DNA from: Ligilactobacillus equi DSM 15833 = JCM 10991
GTDB taxonomy: Bacteria > Bacillota > Bacilli > Lactobacillales > Lactobacillaceae
DNA: 64,000 nt
Assembly (NCBI RefSeq): GCF_000615765.1
Contig: NZ_BAMI01000002.1
Span: forward strand, 1 to 64,000
Reading direction: 5' to 3'
The notes under the pieces are model-generated. The model was not told where the DNA came from. It ran no database searches and worked only from the letters and a program-made list of their open reading frames with translations. Below are positions 39,221-47,649 of this stretch, in pieces (position 1 is the first letter of the stretch; every line of letters starts with the position of its first letter). The translations under genes and the position numbers were made by a program.

Positions 39221-39874
39221 TTAGTACCAGCCATTAGCATCCCAGTGAGCCTTAGCAGCTGTCCAGGAACCGTAACGAGAAGCTACATATTGATCAGCCA
39301 CACGTTCTTGATTAGCAGCTGAGTAGTCACCGTTTAAGTAAGAAGCTGTTAATTGGTACTTACCGATATATTGACCGTTACGGGCATTGTAGTTATTACC
39401 TGATTCACGGTTGGCAATCCAAGCCTTAGCTGCTTCATCTGATGACGAAGCTACGTTACTTGTGTATGAGCTAGCTGTATTAGCTGATTGGCTGTATGAA
39501 CTTTGTGGTTGGTTGTATGAGTAATTAGCTGAGTAGTAGTTTGAAGTTTGGTAAGAGCTTTGTGGTTGGCTATATGTGTAAGTCTGAGCTGGCGCAGAAG
39601 CTTGAGTATCAACAGCTGTGTCAGTAGTAGTTTGTGCATCAGCTGTTTGTTGACCTGGGGTAACCTCTAAAACTTCCCCAACGTAAATCAAGTTTACGTC
39701 AGCCATATTGTTAGCTGCTTCAATGGCTTCAACTGTTGTATTATATTCGTTAGCAATCTTAGAAACCGTGTCACCAGCTTGGACTGTTACTTGGTCAGCG
39801 TTAGCAGCAGCTTGTGTTGCAAATAAGAAACCAGCTGCAGCAGTTGTTGATAATAATACTTTACTTAAATTCAT
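39221..39874 (-). CDS. LysM-containing Apf-like cell-surface protein
   Basis: 217 residues. Residues 1-27 are a signal peptide (LLSTTAAAGFLFATQAAANA). One LysM domain follows at about 28-72 (VTVQAGDTVSKIANEYNTTVEAIEAANNM, LIYVGEVLEV), which binds peptidoglycan. Residues 75-150 are a low-complexity Ser/Tyr/Gln/Thr linker with repeats of QPQSSYxxS. The C-terminal 70 residues (AKAWIANRESGNNYNARNGQYIGKYQLT and WTAAKAHWDANGWY) match the aggregation-promoting-factor / transglycosylase-like end of lactobacilli. Likely role: wall remodelling or cell shape. Strong GGAG lies before the ATG. Confidence 0.88.
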   Translation of the reverse strand: MNLSKVLLSTTAAAGFLFATQAAANADQVTVQAGDTVSKIANEYNTTVEAIEAANNMADVNLIYVGEVLEVTPGQQTADAQTTTDTAVDTQASAPAQTYTYSQPQSSYQTSNYYSANYSYNQPQSSYSQSANTASSYTSNVASSSDEAAKAWIANRESGNNYNARNGQYIGKYQLTASYLNGDYSAANQERVADQYVASRYGSWTAAKAHWDANGWY

Positions 39875-39960
39875 GTGTAATCTCCTAATATATTTGTTCT
39901 AAATACTTTTTTCTACTTAATTTGATTTCTACACGACTTGCTGTCGCGCTAACAAAATCT

Positions 39961-40015
39961 AGTATAGGTGGTTTACATGACAGAAAAACACTATTTAAAT
40001 TACCAGAAACCACCT
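39961..40015 (-). promoter_or_regulatory. Apf promoter region with inverted repeat
   Basis: The minus strand has TATACT (39961-39966) as -10, without a good -35. AGGTGGTTT (40015-40007) and AAACCACCT (39974-39966), perfect reverse complements, lie just upstream, the inner one touching the -10. This suggests a bound regulator. The 5' leader after it holds a GCGCGAC/GTCGTGT hairpin. Confidence 0.5.
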
Positions 40016-40018
40016 TTT

Positions 40019-40054
40019 TGTAACAAACTCCCTTAGCTTGTAACAATCTGTAAA
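40019..40054 (+). promoter_or_regulatory. TGTAAC/A hexamers, WalR-like
   Basis: TGTAAC at 40019 and 40039 and TGTAAA at 40049, in 10-base phase, upstream of the Apf promoter. The WalR consensus is two TGTWAH hexamers with five bases between; here the gap is four. A further pair, TGTAAC and TGTCAC with five bases between, lies at 40256-40272. WalR control of wall hydrolases is known in Firmicutes; here it is a guess. The rest of 40055-40311 shows nothing I can name. Confidence 0.3.
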
Positions 40055-40311
40055 AAACAAAATACCTTTATTTTTTTACTTACCACAAGCAAAAGCTAAT
40101 TAGATGGGCTTTCAGTACTTTGACGGTAACCTATATAAACAAGAACAAATGTTCACTAAAAAAACGGATTTTTCCAGAAAAAAAGACTTTTCCTCCTTAA
40201 AAATTTTTTTCCACTGGTCTTTTTGCTATGTTTTTATCTTTTTCTCCCCACCTTTGTAACTTAATTGTCACTTCGTAATGACCTTTGGACAGCTTTTATC
40301 TTAACAATCAC

Positions 40312-40343
40312 AAAAGAGCCTTAGTCATTACTAAAACTCTTTT
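40312..40343 (-). terminator. Terminator after the VTT-domain gene
   Basis: A 14-bp stem with two G-T pairs (minus strand arms AAAAGAGTTTTAGT and ACTAAGGCTCTTTT), loop AATG, weak T tail. Confidence 0.75.
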
Positions 40344-40351
40344 CTACTATA

Positions 40352-41041
40352 TTAAGCTATTTTTTGCTGGTACTTTTTGCGGATGACATAATATAAACCA
40401 ACCAAGGCGAGTAAACAAACTAGTGCCAAGATAATCTTTTTGTCACTATCATTAAAGATAGCATCCCCACCAAATGCGTAAAGAAAAGATGAAGGAAAAA
40501 TCCCAATCACAATACATATTAGTTGAATTTGTGGTTTCATCTTAAGTTTAAGCGCCGTAAAGTTAACCAAGAAAGACGGAATTACCGGTACCATATATCC
40601 AATAATCATCCCGACCATCTTATTTTTAAATTTACTAATACCCTCAATCACATGTCCCAATTTCTTGCTTTCGTGACGTAAGCCTACCTTTTGCAAAACA
40701 AACGTAACTACTATATTTCCTAGAGTATTCCCTCCAACATTTAAGAGTAAACCTATCCAAGGACCAAAAAGAATCCCATTAAAGATACAAACCACCGAAC
40801 TGGATAGGGCTGGAATTGCTGAAGTCGTTGCGGTCAAAAGTAACAATAAAAACATATCTTTAGGACCGTGATTACGGAACATATGTTTTAACATTCGCGT
40901 TTCCCTTGCTGGATCTAAAAGTAATTTAATTTGAGGATAGTAATCTCGAATTAAAAAAGCTATGATTACAAGCGCCAAAAGCGCATCTAAAGTGATTATC
41001 AAGCGTAACCAAAACTTACGCCGTTGTACCATTTCTTTCAC
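40352..41041 (-). CDS. VTT-domain (TVP38/TMEM64-like) membrane protein
   Basis: 229 residues from GTG 41041, with AAGGAA six bases upstream and a GTGA overlap with the previous stop. The first membrane segment is at 10-30; the VTT core has SSVVCIFNGILFGPWIGLLLNVGGNTLGNIVVTFVLQK and later GYMVPVIPSFLVNFTALKLKM. Family members in bacteria include DedA and are thought to move lipids such as undecaprenyl phosphate; the role of this branch is not settled. Confidence 0.82.
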   Translation of the reverse strand: MKEMVQRRKFWLRLIITLDALLALVIIAFLIRDYYPQIKLLLDPARETRMLKHMFRNHGPKDMFLLLLLTATTSAIPALSSSVVCIFNGILFGPWIGLLLNVGGNTLGNIVVTFVLQKVGLRHESKKLGHVIEGISKFKNKMVGMIIGYMVPVIPSFLVNFTALKLKMKPQIQLICIVIGIFPSSFLYAFGGDAIFNDSDKKIILALVCLLALVGLYYVIRKKYQQKIA

Positions 41042-41784
41042 AAGCATTTCCTTTCTATATTAACTCGGTAAACATAATCCTTAATAAAATCAAAAGGTTG
41101 ATGATGAAGATTCAAAGCTGGAAGTAACTCCAGTTGCGCTTCTTGCCAAAAGCGGGACGAATTCGTCGCCCCATTTTTTTCACCAATTACATAAAATTCG
41201 CCAGACCACCCAACTTGTTGTAGCCACTGTAAAATCTCCCAATCTTTTTGGCCTTGATCGGGGGCCCATGCCATCCAAATAACCTGACTTTCCGATGCAT
41301 ACTTCTGCACCGCCTCCAAAGCATCCAATTTTTCTAAGGGATACCAAGGATGCGGGTGCGTTACATCTTGCCCCCGCCACTTGAGATTGTCTGTCAAGCG
41401 GGTGTGTCCCAAACTTCCACCTAAACTGCCATTACCAGCCATTAACTCTAAGCCAACTTTTGGACCTAGATAGTTTTTTACATCTGCCACCCAGACTTGA
41501 TTACAGACATGCCAAATACCAAAATTTTCAATCAACACCTGACGCAGGTTCAGTAAATCACTAGCTAAAGTCATAATATCAGCATATTGATCTAATAAGC
41601 GATAAATCATTCCTTGACTCAAAGTTAACTTAGGCAACGGCTTTTGAGGTAAACGCTGGGCTTGATAGGCGCACACCGTCTCACACACCGCTTGAATTTT
41701 TTTGACAATTAATGTTTGATTTTGATAACGAGCTTGATAAGCTTCCATTTTACGTAAGTAGGTTTCCCATTGCAAAATTATCAC
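41038..41784 (-). CDS. Methyltransferase-like protein of unknown function
   Basis: 248 residues. A Rossmann-like signature GLELMAGNGSLGGSL near residue 111 looks like a SAM-binding loop, followed by an acidic strand end (LTDNLKW) and WMAWAP. The N-terminal 100 residues are helical and Gln-rich. I do not know a characterised relative. It overlaps the VTT gene by four bases, so the two are probably made together. The methyltransferase idea is moderate; substrate unknown. Confidence 0.6.
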   Translation of the reverse strand: MIILQWETYLRKMEAYQARYQNQTLIVKKIQAVCETVCAYQAQRLPQKPLPKLTLSQGMIYRLLDQYADIMTLASDLLNLRQVLIENFGIWHVCNQVWVADVKNYLGPKVGLELMAGNGSLGGSLGHTRLTDNLKWRGQDVTHPHPWYPLEKLDALEAVQKYASESQVIWMAWAPDQGQKDWEILQWLQQVGWSGEFYVIGEKNGATNSSRFWQEAQLELLPALNLHHQPFDFIKDYVYRVNIERKCL

Positions 41785-41875
41785 CTCAATTTCTTATTTT
41801 ATCACGAAGCAAGGCTAGTCTAGAAGCTTATTGTGTGGTACAGTAAAATTAATTAGATTGAAACGAGGAACTCCC

Positions 41876-42964
41876 GTGAAAAAGACACAATATATCAAAC
41901 TCTTTTCGCACAATGACTTAGATGGCTTTGGCGCACCGAGTCTCTTTTATACTTTAAAAAACGAAATTTTCCCAACTGTCGAGTTTGATTTAACTACCTG
42001 CTCGGCTGGTAATTTAGACCGTGAACTAGCTTATTGGTTCCGACAACCAGAAGCTAGTCGCTTTACAGACGTTTACATTATGGATATGACCCCGGACAGC
42101 GACTACTCCTTCCAATTATTGGAACAAAAATTTGCTAATCATTGGTTGATTTTTGACCACCACGAAAGTGAAGCCGACCTCAGACAAAAATATCGGGCTA
42201 ACTGTCCTGGCCCTCGTGATGAATCCGTCAATCCTAGTGCAACTAGCCTTGTTTGGGATTGGTTGACTGAGCAACCTCACTACAACAAACTCTCCGCCTC
42301 ACGCCAAACAGAACTGGCCTACTTGGTGGAGTTAATTCGGGCTTACGATACTTGGGATTGGCAAAACGATCCCTTGTTACCTGAAGAAGAAAAAAAAGAT
42401 GCTGATGAACTAAACCAACTCTTTTGGTTCTATCCTTTAAGTAAGTCAGAGGAATTCATACATAATGTTTTCCAAGCAGGTTGGGAAGACTACCGCGATC
42501 AAAACGACCTCTTAATTGATACACTCAACAGTCGGCGGGCAAATTATCTTAAACGTCACTTACGAACCATCAAGACTTTTGAGCTTGACGGCTACAGTTT
42601 CGGCGTTGTTTATGCCAGCGACTACAAGTCAGAAATCGCCCATGAATTACTTTTGAAAAACGACGTGGATGCGGCTTTAGTTATTGACCAACACAGCGTT
42701 TCTCTGCGTAGCAATGGTCGCTTAGATGTAGCTCGGTTTTCAGAAAAATACTTCCGTGGTGGTGGACACGAAGACTCTGCCGGTGGCACCCTCGAATGTA
42801 ATCCCATTGAAAAAGCTGAAGAAGCTGTAATTGATGAAGTTTTACAACAAGCCCAAGTCAACGCTAGTGTCGAAGCTGAAGAAAAAAATGAAAGTAGCGG
42901 TGGCCTAGGTGACCAACTAGATCCTGAAATGGCCGCAAAGTTAGCTGCCCTCTTCGAAAATTAA
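41876..42964 (+). CDS. DHH-family phosphoesterase
   Basis: 362 residues from GTG 41876, six bases after GAGGAA; the frame opens earlier but without a ribosome site. DHH motifs: FSHNDLDGFG (motif I), VYIMDMTPD (II), LIFDHHES (III, the DHH signature) and later the DHHA1 part with GGGHEDSAGGTLE, which binds nucleic acid ends. The acidic tail (VEAEEKNESSGGLGD) is unusual. The closest known group is NrnB-type oligoribonuclease / cyclic dinucleotide phosphodiesterase, but substrate is not proven. Confidence 0.85.
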   Translation: MKKTQYIKLFSHNDLDGFGAPSLFYTLKNEIFPTVEFDLTTCSAGNLDRELAYWFRQPEASRFTDVYIMDMTPDSDYSFQLLEQKFANHWLIFDHHESEADLRQKYRANCPGPRDESVNPSATSLVWDWLTEQPHYNKLSASRQTELAYLVELIRAYDTWDWQNDPLLPEEEKKDADELNQLFWFYPLSKSEEFIHNVFQAGWEDYRDQNDLLIDTLNSRRANYLKRHLRTIKTFELDGYSFGVVYASDYKSEIAHELLLKNDVDAALVIDQHSVSLRSNGRLDVARFSEKYFRGGGHEDSAGGTLECNPIEKAEEAVIDEVLQQAQVNASVEAEEKNESSGGLGDQLDPEMAAKLAALFEN

Positions 42965-42984
42965 TTAGAAAAAATCACAATAAC

Positions 42985-43037
42985 AAAAGCCCTAAGAAAT
43001 TATGTCTCAAAAACATTAATTTCTTAAGGCTTTTTTT
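42985..43037. terminator. Bidirectional terminator between DHH gene and glnQ
   Basis: AAAAGCCCTAAGAAATTA and TAATTTCTTAAGGCTTTT pair with one mismatch, T7 on the plus side and a T-rich end on the minus side. Confidence 0.85.
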
Positions 43038-43071
43038 ATTAAAAGTTACCCAAATTAGATAAAATACTACC

Positions 43072-43806
43072 TTATAATACTTTAGCTAAGAAGTCTTTAG
43101 CCCGGTCACTTTGTGGATTTTCAAATACTTCTTGTGGTGTCCCTTTTTCTTGGAGATATCCATCCGCCATAAACCAAATTTCATCAGCTACTTCCTTAGC
43201 AAAACCCATTTCGTGAGTTACCACCACCATGGTCATCCCGTCTTGGGCCAAGTCTTGCATAATCTTCAAAACTTCACCGACCATTTCTGGGTCCAAAGCT
43301 GATGTTGGTTCATCAAACAACATTACTTCAGGATCCATGGCCAAAGCCCGCGCAATAGCCACCCGCTGTTGTTGCCCTCCGGATAAGCTAGTTGGAAATT
43401 GTTGAGCCTTGTCAGCTAAACCAACCTTGGCTAACAATTCCAACGCCGTCTTTTCCGCTTCGGCTTCCGCTACACCTTTAACCTTCATCGGTGCTAACTT
43501 AATGTTTTCTAAGACATTCATATTAGGAAAGAGATTAAATCCTTGAAAAACCATTCCCATCTTTTCCCGTAAAGCATTTAACTGCTTATCGTCAATGTGC
43601 GCTAAATTGACCCCGTCAAAGACTACCTTACCGGCACTTGGCTTTTCTAAGAGATTCAAACACCGAATAAAGGTTGATTTTCCAGAACCAGAAGGACCAA
43701 TGACACATATTACCTGGCCTTTTTCCACAGTGGCATTAATATCTTTTAAAACTTCATTTTGATCATAAATTTTTTTTAGATTTTGAATTTCAATCATTTT
43801 ATCCAT
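43072..43806 (-). CDS. glnQ: Amino-acid ABC transporter ATP-binding protein
   Basis: 244 residues; Walker [11 protein letters not shown]-loop [17 protein letters not shown] typical of polar amino acid (PAAT) importers, signature [19 protein letters not shown], Walker [15 protein letters not shown] and [13 protein letters not shown]. It overlaps the permease gene by eight bases. Substrate by family: glutamine, glutamate or arginine. Confidence 0.92.
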   Translation of the reverse strand: MDKMIEIQNLKKIYDQNEVLKDINATVEKGQVICVIGPSGSGKSTFIRCLNLLEKPSAGKVVFDGVNLAHIDDKQLNALREKMGMVFQGFNLFPNMNVLENIKLAPMKVKGVAEAEAEKTALELLAKVGLADKAQQFPTSLSGGQQQRVAIARALAMDPEVMLFDEPTSALDPEMVGEVLKIMQDLAQDGMTMVVVTHEMGFAKEVADEIWFMADGYLQEKGTPQEVFENPQSDRAKDFLAKVL

Positions 43807-45304
43807 TGTGCTTCATCTTCCCTTCAAAGTAACCCAAAAACTTAGAAACAGTAAACGTCATCACAAAGTAAAGTAACATTGTAATAAATAATGGTAAAAC
43901 CCCTTTGTACGTTGTCGTTTGGACTAATTGAGTTTGGTACATTAATTCAGTAACCCCAATAATCGAAACCATGGAGCTATCCTTCAAAAGTGTGATAAAT
44001 TCATTCCCTAAAGCTGGCCAAATGTTCTTCAAAGCTTGCGGAATAATAACATAACGGTAAGTCTTTCCTTGGCTCAACCCTAAGGAACGCGCTGCTTCAG
44101 TTTGACCAGCAGGAATTGATTCAATCCCGGACCGAATAACTTCAGCCACGTAAGCTCCTGAGTTTAAAGAAATCGCAATAATCCCCGCTAATAAAGCTGG
44201 TAAGGAGCCGATTAAAGCCCCAATCCCGAAGTAAACGAACATAATTTGCACCATTAGCGGTGTCCCACGAATAAATTCAATATAACATACCGCAATAGCG
44301 TGCAAGAACTTACTCTTAGCTAACCGCATCAAAGCTAATAATGTCCCTAAGACAAAACCAGCAGTCACAGAAATTACAGTAATTAAGATGGTGTAACCCA
44401 CCCCTTTAGCGAAGTAGTTCCAGTAATTTAACATACCATTTGATTGCTTAACAGTTTCCATATACTTCGCAGCTTGTGGGACGTACTTCTTATCGATTAA
44501 ATTATCTTTTTTAATTTGACCTAAAGTTTTGTTAATCGCTGCCTTTAAAGCTGGCTGATTTTTAGGTAGCGCTACAGCCACCCCGGACTGATCTTCAGAT
44601 ACCTCAATCCCAGAATCAATAGCCAAAAATTGCTTGTTATTAGCAGCGTAAGCTTTAGCAATTAAGGAATCCATCAAAACCCCGTCAATCTTGCGTGATT
44701 GTAAGTCTAAAACTAAGTTACTTAACTTGCTTAAACCTTCTGGAGTTGCACCCTTAACATCACTTTTAATCAACTTATATTCAGTAGTTCCGTTTTGTGC
44801 CCCTACTTTTTTACCAGCAAAACTATCCTTATCCTTGTACTTGTTTTTGTCTCCCTTCATGATTAAGAAGGATTTTCCTCCAGAATAGTAGGTGTCTGAA
44901 AAGTCAACACTTTGCTTTCTTTCAGCCGTTGGATTCATCCCGGAAATAATCACGTCAATTTTGCCAGTTTCCATCGCTACCAATAAGGAATCGAAACTTA
45001 GATTCTTGATTTCTAGCTTAACACCTAAGTCCTTCGCAATTTGCTTAGCAATCTCAATATCGACCCCAACATATTCGGTCTTGCCATTAATCTTCTTTGT
45101 AAATTCCAATGGGGGGTAATCAGCAGACAATCCCACGACTAATTTTCCGTTAGCTTTAATCTTGGCGAGTTCATCACCACTAACTGCACTACTGCTAGTA
45201 CTATTACTTGATGAACTTGCCCCTGCTGCCAGCGCTGGTGTAATGCAAGTAATAAAACCTAAGAACAAGGCTAGCAGCACCACAACTTTCTTAATTTTTT
45301 TCAT
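43799..45304 (-). CDS. Amino-acid ABC transporter, fused substrate-binding and permease protein
   Basis: 501 residues, GlnP-like. Signal region 1-26, a Ser-rich linker ([10 protein letters not shown]), one substrate-binding domain at about 48-280 ([51 protein letters not shown]), then the permease with [19 protein letters not shown] and the EAA loop [23 protein letters not shown]. lactis GlnP has two binding domains; this has one. Glutamine/glutamate or arginine uptake is likely. Confidence 0.9.
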   Translation of the reverse strand: MKKIKKVVVLLALFLGFITCITPALAAGASSSSNSTSSSAVSGDELAKIKANGKLVVGLSADYPPLEFTKKINGKTEYVGVDIEIAKQIAKDLGVKLEIKNLSFDSLLVAMETGKIDVIISGMNPTAERKQSVDFSDTYYSGGKSFLIMKGDKNKYKDKDSFAGKKVGAQNGTTEYKLIKSDVKGATPEGLSKLSNLVLDLQSRKIDGVLMDSLIAKAYAANNKQFLAIDSGIEVSEDQSGVAVALPKNQPALKAAINKTLGQIKKDNLIDKKYVPQAAKYMETVKQSNGMLNYWNYFAKGVGYTILITVISVTAGFVLGTLLALMRLAKSKFLHAIAVCYIEFIRGTPLMVQIMFVYFGIGALIGSLPALLAGIIAISLNSGAYVAEVIRSGIESIPAGQTEAARSLGLSQGKTYRYVIIPQALKNIWPALGNEFITLLKDSSMVSIIGVTELMYQTQLVQTTTYKGVLPLFITMLLYFVMTFTVSKFLGYFEGKMKHNG

Positions 45305-45359
45305 ATTCTCTCTCCTCCGATAAAACTATGATTTATTCATCATTCAACTTATGTGCATA

Positions 45360-45388
45360 ATCATAACATTCAATGATTATTTATGCAA
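45360..45388 (-). promoter_or_regulatory. Promoter of the amino-acid transporter with ARG-box-like site
   Basis: TTGCAT (45383-45388) and TATGAT (45360-45365) with 17 bases between. The palindrome-like TGATTATTTATGCA (45374-45387) covers the -35 and fits the ArgR box TGAAT-N4-ATTCA at 10 or more of the fixed places. The transcript then has GGAGGAGAGAG before the ATG. Confidence 0.5.
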
Positions 45389-45472
45389 TAAAATTGGATA
45401 AAATTAATATTAATTGTATATATTCATTTATAAAACAATAACTTTGCATGTATTATTCATAAGAATGGATAT

Positions 45473-45501
45473 TTGACTATTAAAGAAGCAATTATTATAA
45501 T
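45473..45501 (+). promoter_or_regulatory. Promoter of the small SPJ_0845-like gene
   Basis: TTGACT (45473-45478) and TATAAT (45496-45501), 17 bases apart. Confidence 0.75.
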
Positions 45502-45531
45502 CGAGGTAAGATTTACTATGGAGGCATTATT

Positions 45532-45671
45532 ATGAGTTTAAAAATTAACCGTCAATCCGATCTCGATGAACTATTCACCAAATTTGCTATCGACCCAGTC
45601 GACCCCCCTAAGAAAAAGGAAAAAGAAAATGATGTAAAAAAGAAGAATCCAAAACAGATTCTTCTAAATAA
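45532..45671 (+). CDS. Small acidic/basic protein, SPJ_0845-like (frame broken by one base)
   Basis: A short protein with GGAGG eight bases before the ATG: MSLKINRQSDLDELFTKFAI, DPVDPPKKKEKENDVKK. It recalls the short SPJ_0845 family of streptococci and lactobacilli, of unknown role. As given, the frame runs to 45714 through a terminator hairpin, which is implausible. Adding one A to the A6 run at 45636-45641 gives the end EESKTDSSK and a stop at 45669-45671, right before that terminator (46 residues). Confidence 0.6.
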
Positions 45672-45678
45672 TTTCACA

Positions 45679-45705
45679 AGATTGTCTACTGGCAATCTTT
45701 TTATT
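45679..45705 (+). terminator. Terminator after the small gene
   Basis: AGATTGTC (45679-45686) and GGCAATCT (45691-45698) with loop TACT, then TTTTATT. Confidence 0.8.
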
Positions 45706-45999
45706 TATCCATAGAAAAGCCATCGGGATAACGTCTATTTAAAGTTCGATATTCTTTTCAGCCACTTCGTTAAAATCAATATCCGCCCACTCTGCAATTT
45801 GTGAAAGGTACCATAACACATCACCCATTTCGTGGATTATTTGTTCCCGATCAAATTTTTTTCCCTTAAAGGTGTAATCTTTAATTAAATATACTAATTG
45901 ACCGGTTTCACCCGATAAACCTAAAGCACAATTTGTCAAAACTTGCTCTGTCCCATATAAAGTTCGGTTCGCTTTTTCTTGATATTCGTTAAAATCCAT
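45701..45999 (-). CDS. MazG-like nucleotide pyrophosphohydrolase (frame broken by one base)
   Basis: MazG-type enzymes cleave nucleoside triphosphates to monophosphates. The all-alpha core shows ALGLSGETGQLVYLIKDYTFKGKKFD and HEMGDVLWYLSQIAEWADIDF, with the ExxE...ExxD metal site (GETGQ, EMGD). The frame as given ends early at EKNIEL. One A more in GAAC gives NIETLNRRYPDGFSMDK and a stop at 45701, the normal ending of the family (99 residues). It follows engB by five bases. Confidence 0.82.
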
Positions 46000-46004
46000 C
46001 CTAT

Positions 46005-46604
46005 TTACTTCCTTTCAGGAAATGTCTTTACCTGGTCAATCCAGTTCCAAATTTCTTCCCTACCAGTTTTATCCACTGCTGAGAACAAAATTACTTTGTC
46101 TTCTTTGTTTAAATTCAAGGTTTTGCGAATGATACTTTCAGCCCGATTGCGCTTATTCTTCGCGATTTTGTCTACCTTAGTTCCAACCACCAAAATTGGT
46201 AAGTTATAGTAGTGTAAAAATTCTATCATTTGCTGATCAAGCACCGTCGGCTCATGACGTGCATCAACGAGAGAAACCACCCCACGCAAGGCAGCTCTTT
46301 GTTCAAAGTAGGTTTCCAACATCCGAGCCCACTTTTCTCTTTCTTTTTGAGAAACCTTGGCATAACCATAACCTGGTACGTCCACAAAGTATAATTCGTC
46401 CTCTAAATTATAGAAGTTTAAAGTCTGGGTTTTTCCCGGTTGACTGGAAGTTCGCGCATAATTGCGGCGATTAATTAGAGTATTAATCAATGAGGATTTA
46501 CCGACATTTGAACGCCCTGACAAAGCTATTTCAGGGTAGCCTTGCTCAGGATATTGTTCCGGCCGGACCGCACTAATTGTTAAATCAACATTATTGACCT
46601 TCAT
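46005..46604 (-). CDS. engB: Ribosome biogenesis GTPase EngB/YsxC
   Basis: 199 residues; G1 [11 protein letters not shown]2 region [11 protein letters not shown]3 DVPGYGYA, G4 GTKVDKI, G5 SAVD. Essential in B. subtilis, acts late in large-subunit assembly. Upstream neighbour is rpmF across a strong terminator pair. Confidence 0.96.
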   Translation of the reverse strand: MKVNNVDLTISAVRPEQYPEQGYPEIALSGRSNVGKSSLINTLINRRNYARTSSQPGKTQTLNFYNLEDELYFVDVPGYGYAKVSQKEREKWARMLETYFEQRAALRGVVSLVDARHEPTVLDQQMIEFLHYYNLPILVVGTKVDKIAKNKRNRAESIIRKTLNLNKEDKVILFSAVDKTGREEIWNWIDQVKTFPERK

Positions 46605-46691
46605 AAAATCCCCCGTCTATTTTTAGTTTACTCCTATCATTTTAACATACCTCAAGGAAAAATATGTATTTCATTTTTTACGATAAAAGAA

Positions 46692-46761
46692 AATCCCCTC
46701 CAAGTCTCCTTGAGGGGATTAGAAAAGCTAACAAAGGGCCATGGTCCCTATCTTAGCTTTT
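46692..46761 (-). terminator. Two successive hairpins after rpmF
   Basis: Hairpin one: AAAAGCTAA (46761-46753) with TTAGCTTTT (46731-46723), holding an inner GGG/CCC stem. Hairpin two: AATCCCCTC with GAGGGGATT (46720-46712 and 46700-46692), then TTTCTTTT. Strong stop between rpmF and engB. Confidence 0.82.
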
Positions 46762-46771
46762 AAAAAGTTAA

Positions 46772-46948
46772 TTACTTAACCTTTACAACTTCTTTGTCAC
46801 CGTAAAAACCACAGCTTGAGCATACGTGGTGTGACTTACGGAATTCACCACAGTTAGGGCATGCACTCATGCCTGGGGCAGTGATCTTGTAGTGTGTACG
46901 ACGAAGACGCTTGCGAGTCTTTGATGTTCTACGTGCTGGTACAGCCAT
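46772..46948 (-). CDS. rpmF: 50S ribosomal protein L32
   Basis: 58 residues from ATG 46948, eight bases after [25 protein letters not shown], then [20 protein letters not shown]. The four Cys make the zinc-bound form. Paired with yceD as in most bacteria. Confidence 0.95.
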   Translation of the reverse strand: MAVPARRTSKTRKRLRRTHYKITAPGMSACPNCGEFRKSHHVCSSCGFYGDKEVVKVK

Positions 46949-47027
46949 TCTTGGCACCTCCTTAAATTAATTAAAAATACAATCAAGAAAATTTTACTTG
47001 TTTCTAAGTAACTTTGCAAGAGTTATT

Positions 47028-47573
47028 CTAATCTTCTTTGAAAAAATCGCCTAACTTTGCTAAGCGTGGATCAACCACAGGCTTTTCCTCTTTCTTGATT
47101 TCTTCTAAACGGGCTTCACTTACCACTTGCCAATCATCACCTTCTAAGAAAGTTTGGTCCGCAGTACGCTCTGCTTCCGTTAGAATCTGCATTGGAATAT
47201 GCAACAAAATATTATCAACCACGACTTCATTTAAGTCTAAAATATCTTCATCTAAGACAATTACCACATCATCGTCATCAAATCGTGATAAATCATGCTC
47301 GTGATGACTGACATAGTGTTCTGTCAAATCAAAAGATAAGGTTAATTGCGCTGGTTCCAAGGACCGAGTCGATGGTAAAGTCAAGGAAACCTCAACTTTA
47401 GCATAGCCGAGAACCCCTAAGGAATCTACGGAAAAGAGTCCGGAAACCTTTGCTTTTGTCATGTCTATCAATTCTGGTAAACGTGACTTTAATAATGAAG
47501 TTACATCTAACTGCTCTTCAAAAGCAATCGGTTGTGAACCTGCCTGACGCAGTTCATTTAAAGACCATTTCAT
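47028..47573 (-). CDS. yceD: DUF177 / YceD-family protein
   Basis: 181 residues with the family Cys-less Gram-positive form: MKWSLNELRQAGSQPIAFEE, DVTSLLKSRLPELIDM, the acidic end DPRLAKLGDFFKED. YceD proteins lie before rpmF almost everywhere and are linked to 23S rRNA metabolism. Confidence 0.88.
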   Translation of the reverse strand: MKWSLNELRQAGSQPIAFEEQLDVTSLLKSRLPELIDMTKAKVSGLFSVDSLGVLGYAKVEVSLTLPSTRSLEPAQLTLSFDLTEHYVSHHEHDLSRFDDDDVVIVLDEDILDLNEVVVDNILLHIPMQILTEAERTADQTFLEGDDWQVVSEARLEEIKKEEKPVVDPRLAKLGDFFKED

Positions 47574-47602
47574 GCTTTTATCCTCCTAATGCAACAAATT
47601 TT

Positions 47603-47631
47603 ATTATACTTACAATATTAGCCTTTGTCAA
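47603..47631 (-). promoter_or_regulatory. yceD-rpmF promoter
   Basis: TTGACA (47626-47631) and TATAAT (47603-47608), both perfect, 17 bases apart on the minus strand. Confidence 0.85.
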
Positions 47632-47649
47632 TGTTTTTTCCTTGACAGC

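Noticed and set aside
39420-39650. Repeated short units in the Apf-like gene that could suggest a CRISPR or tandem repeat
   Set aside because: They encode the Ser/Tyr/Gln-rich linker in frame; the units vary and have no spacers.
40352-42964. VTT, methyltransferase-like and DHH genes as a new defence system
   Set aside because: The DHH gene is on the other strand, and no effector, nuclease or mobile context is visible; ordinary housekeeping or stress genes are more likely.
45671-45714. Extension of the small gene through IYP at 45714
   Set aside because: It would translate through an intrinsic terminator; the one-base repair gives a stop right before it.
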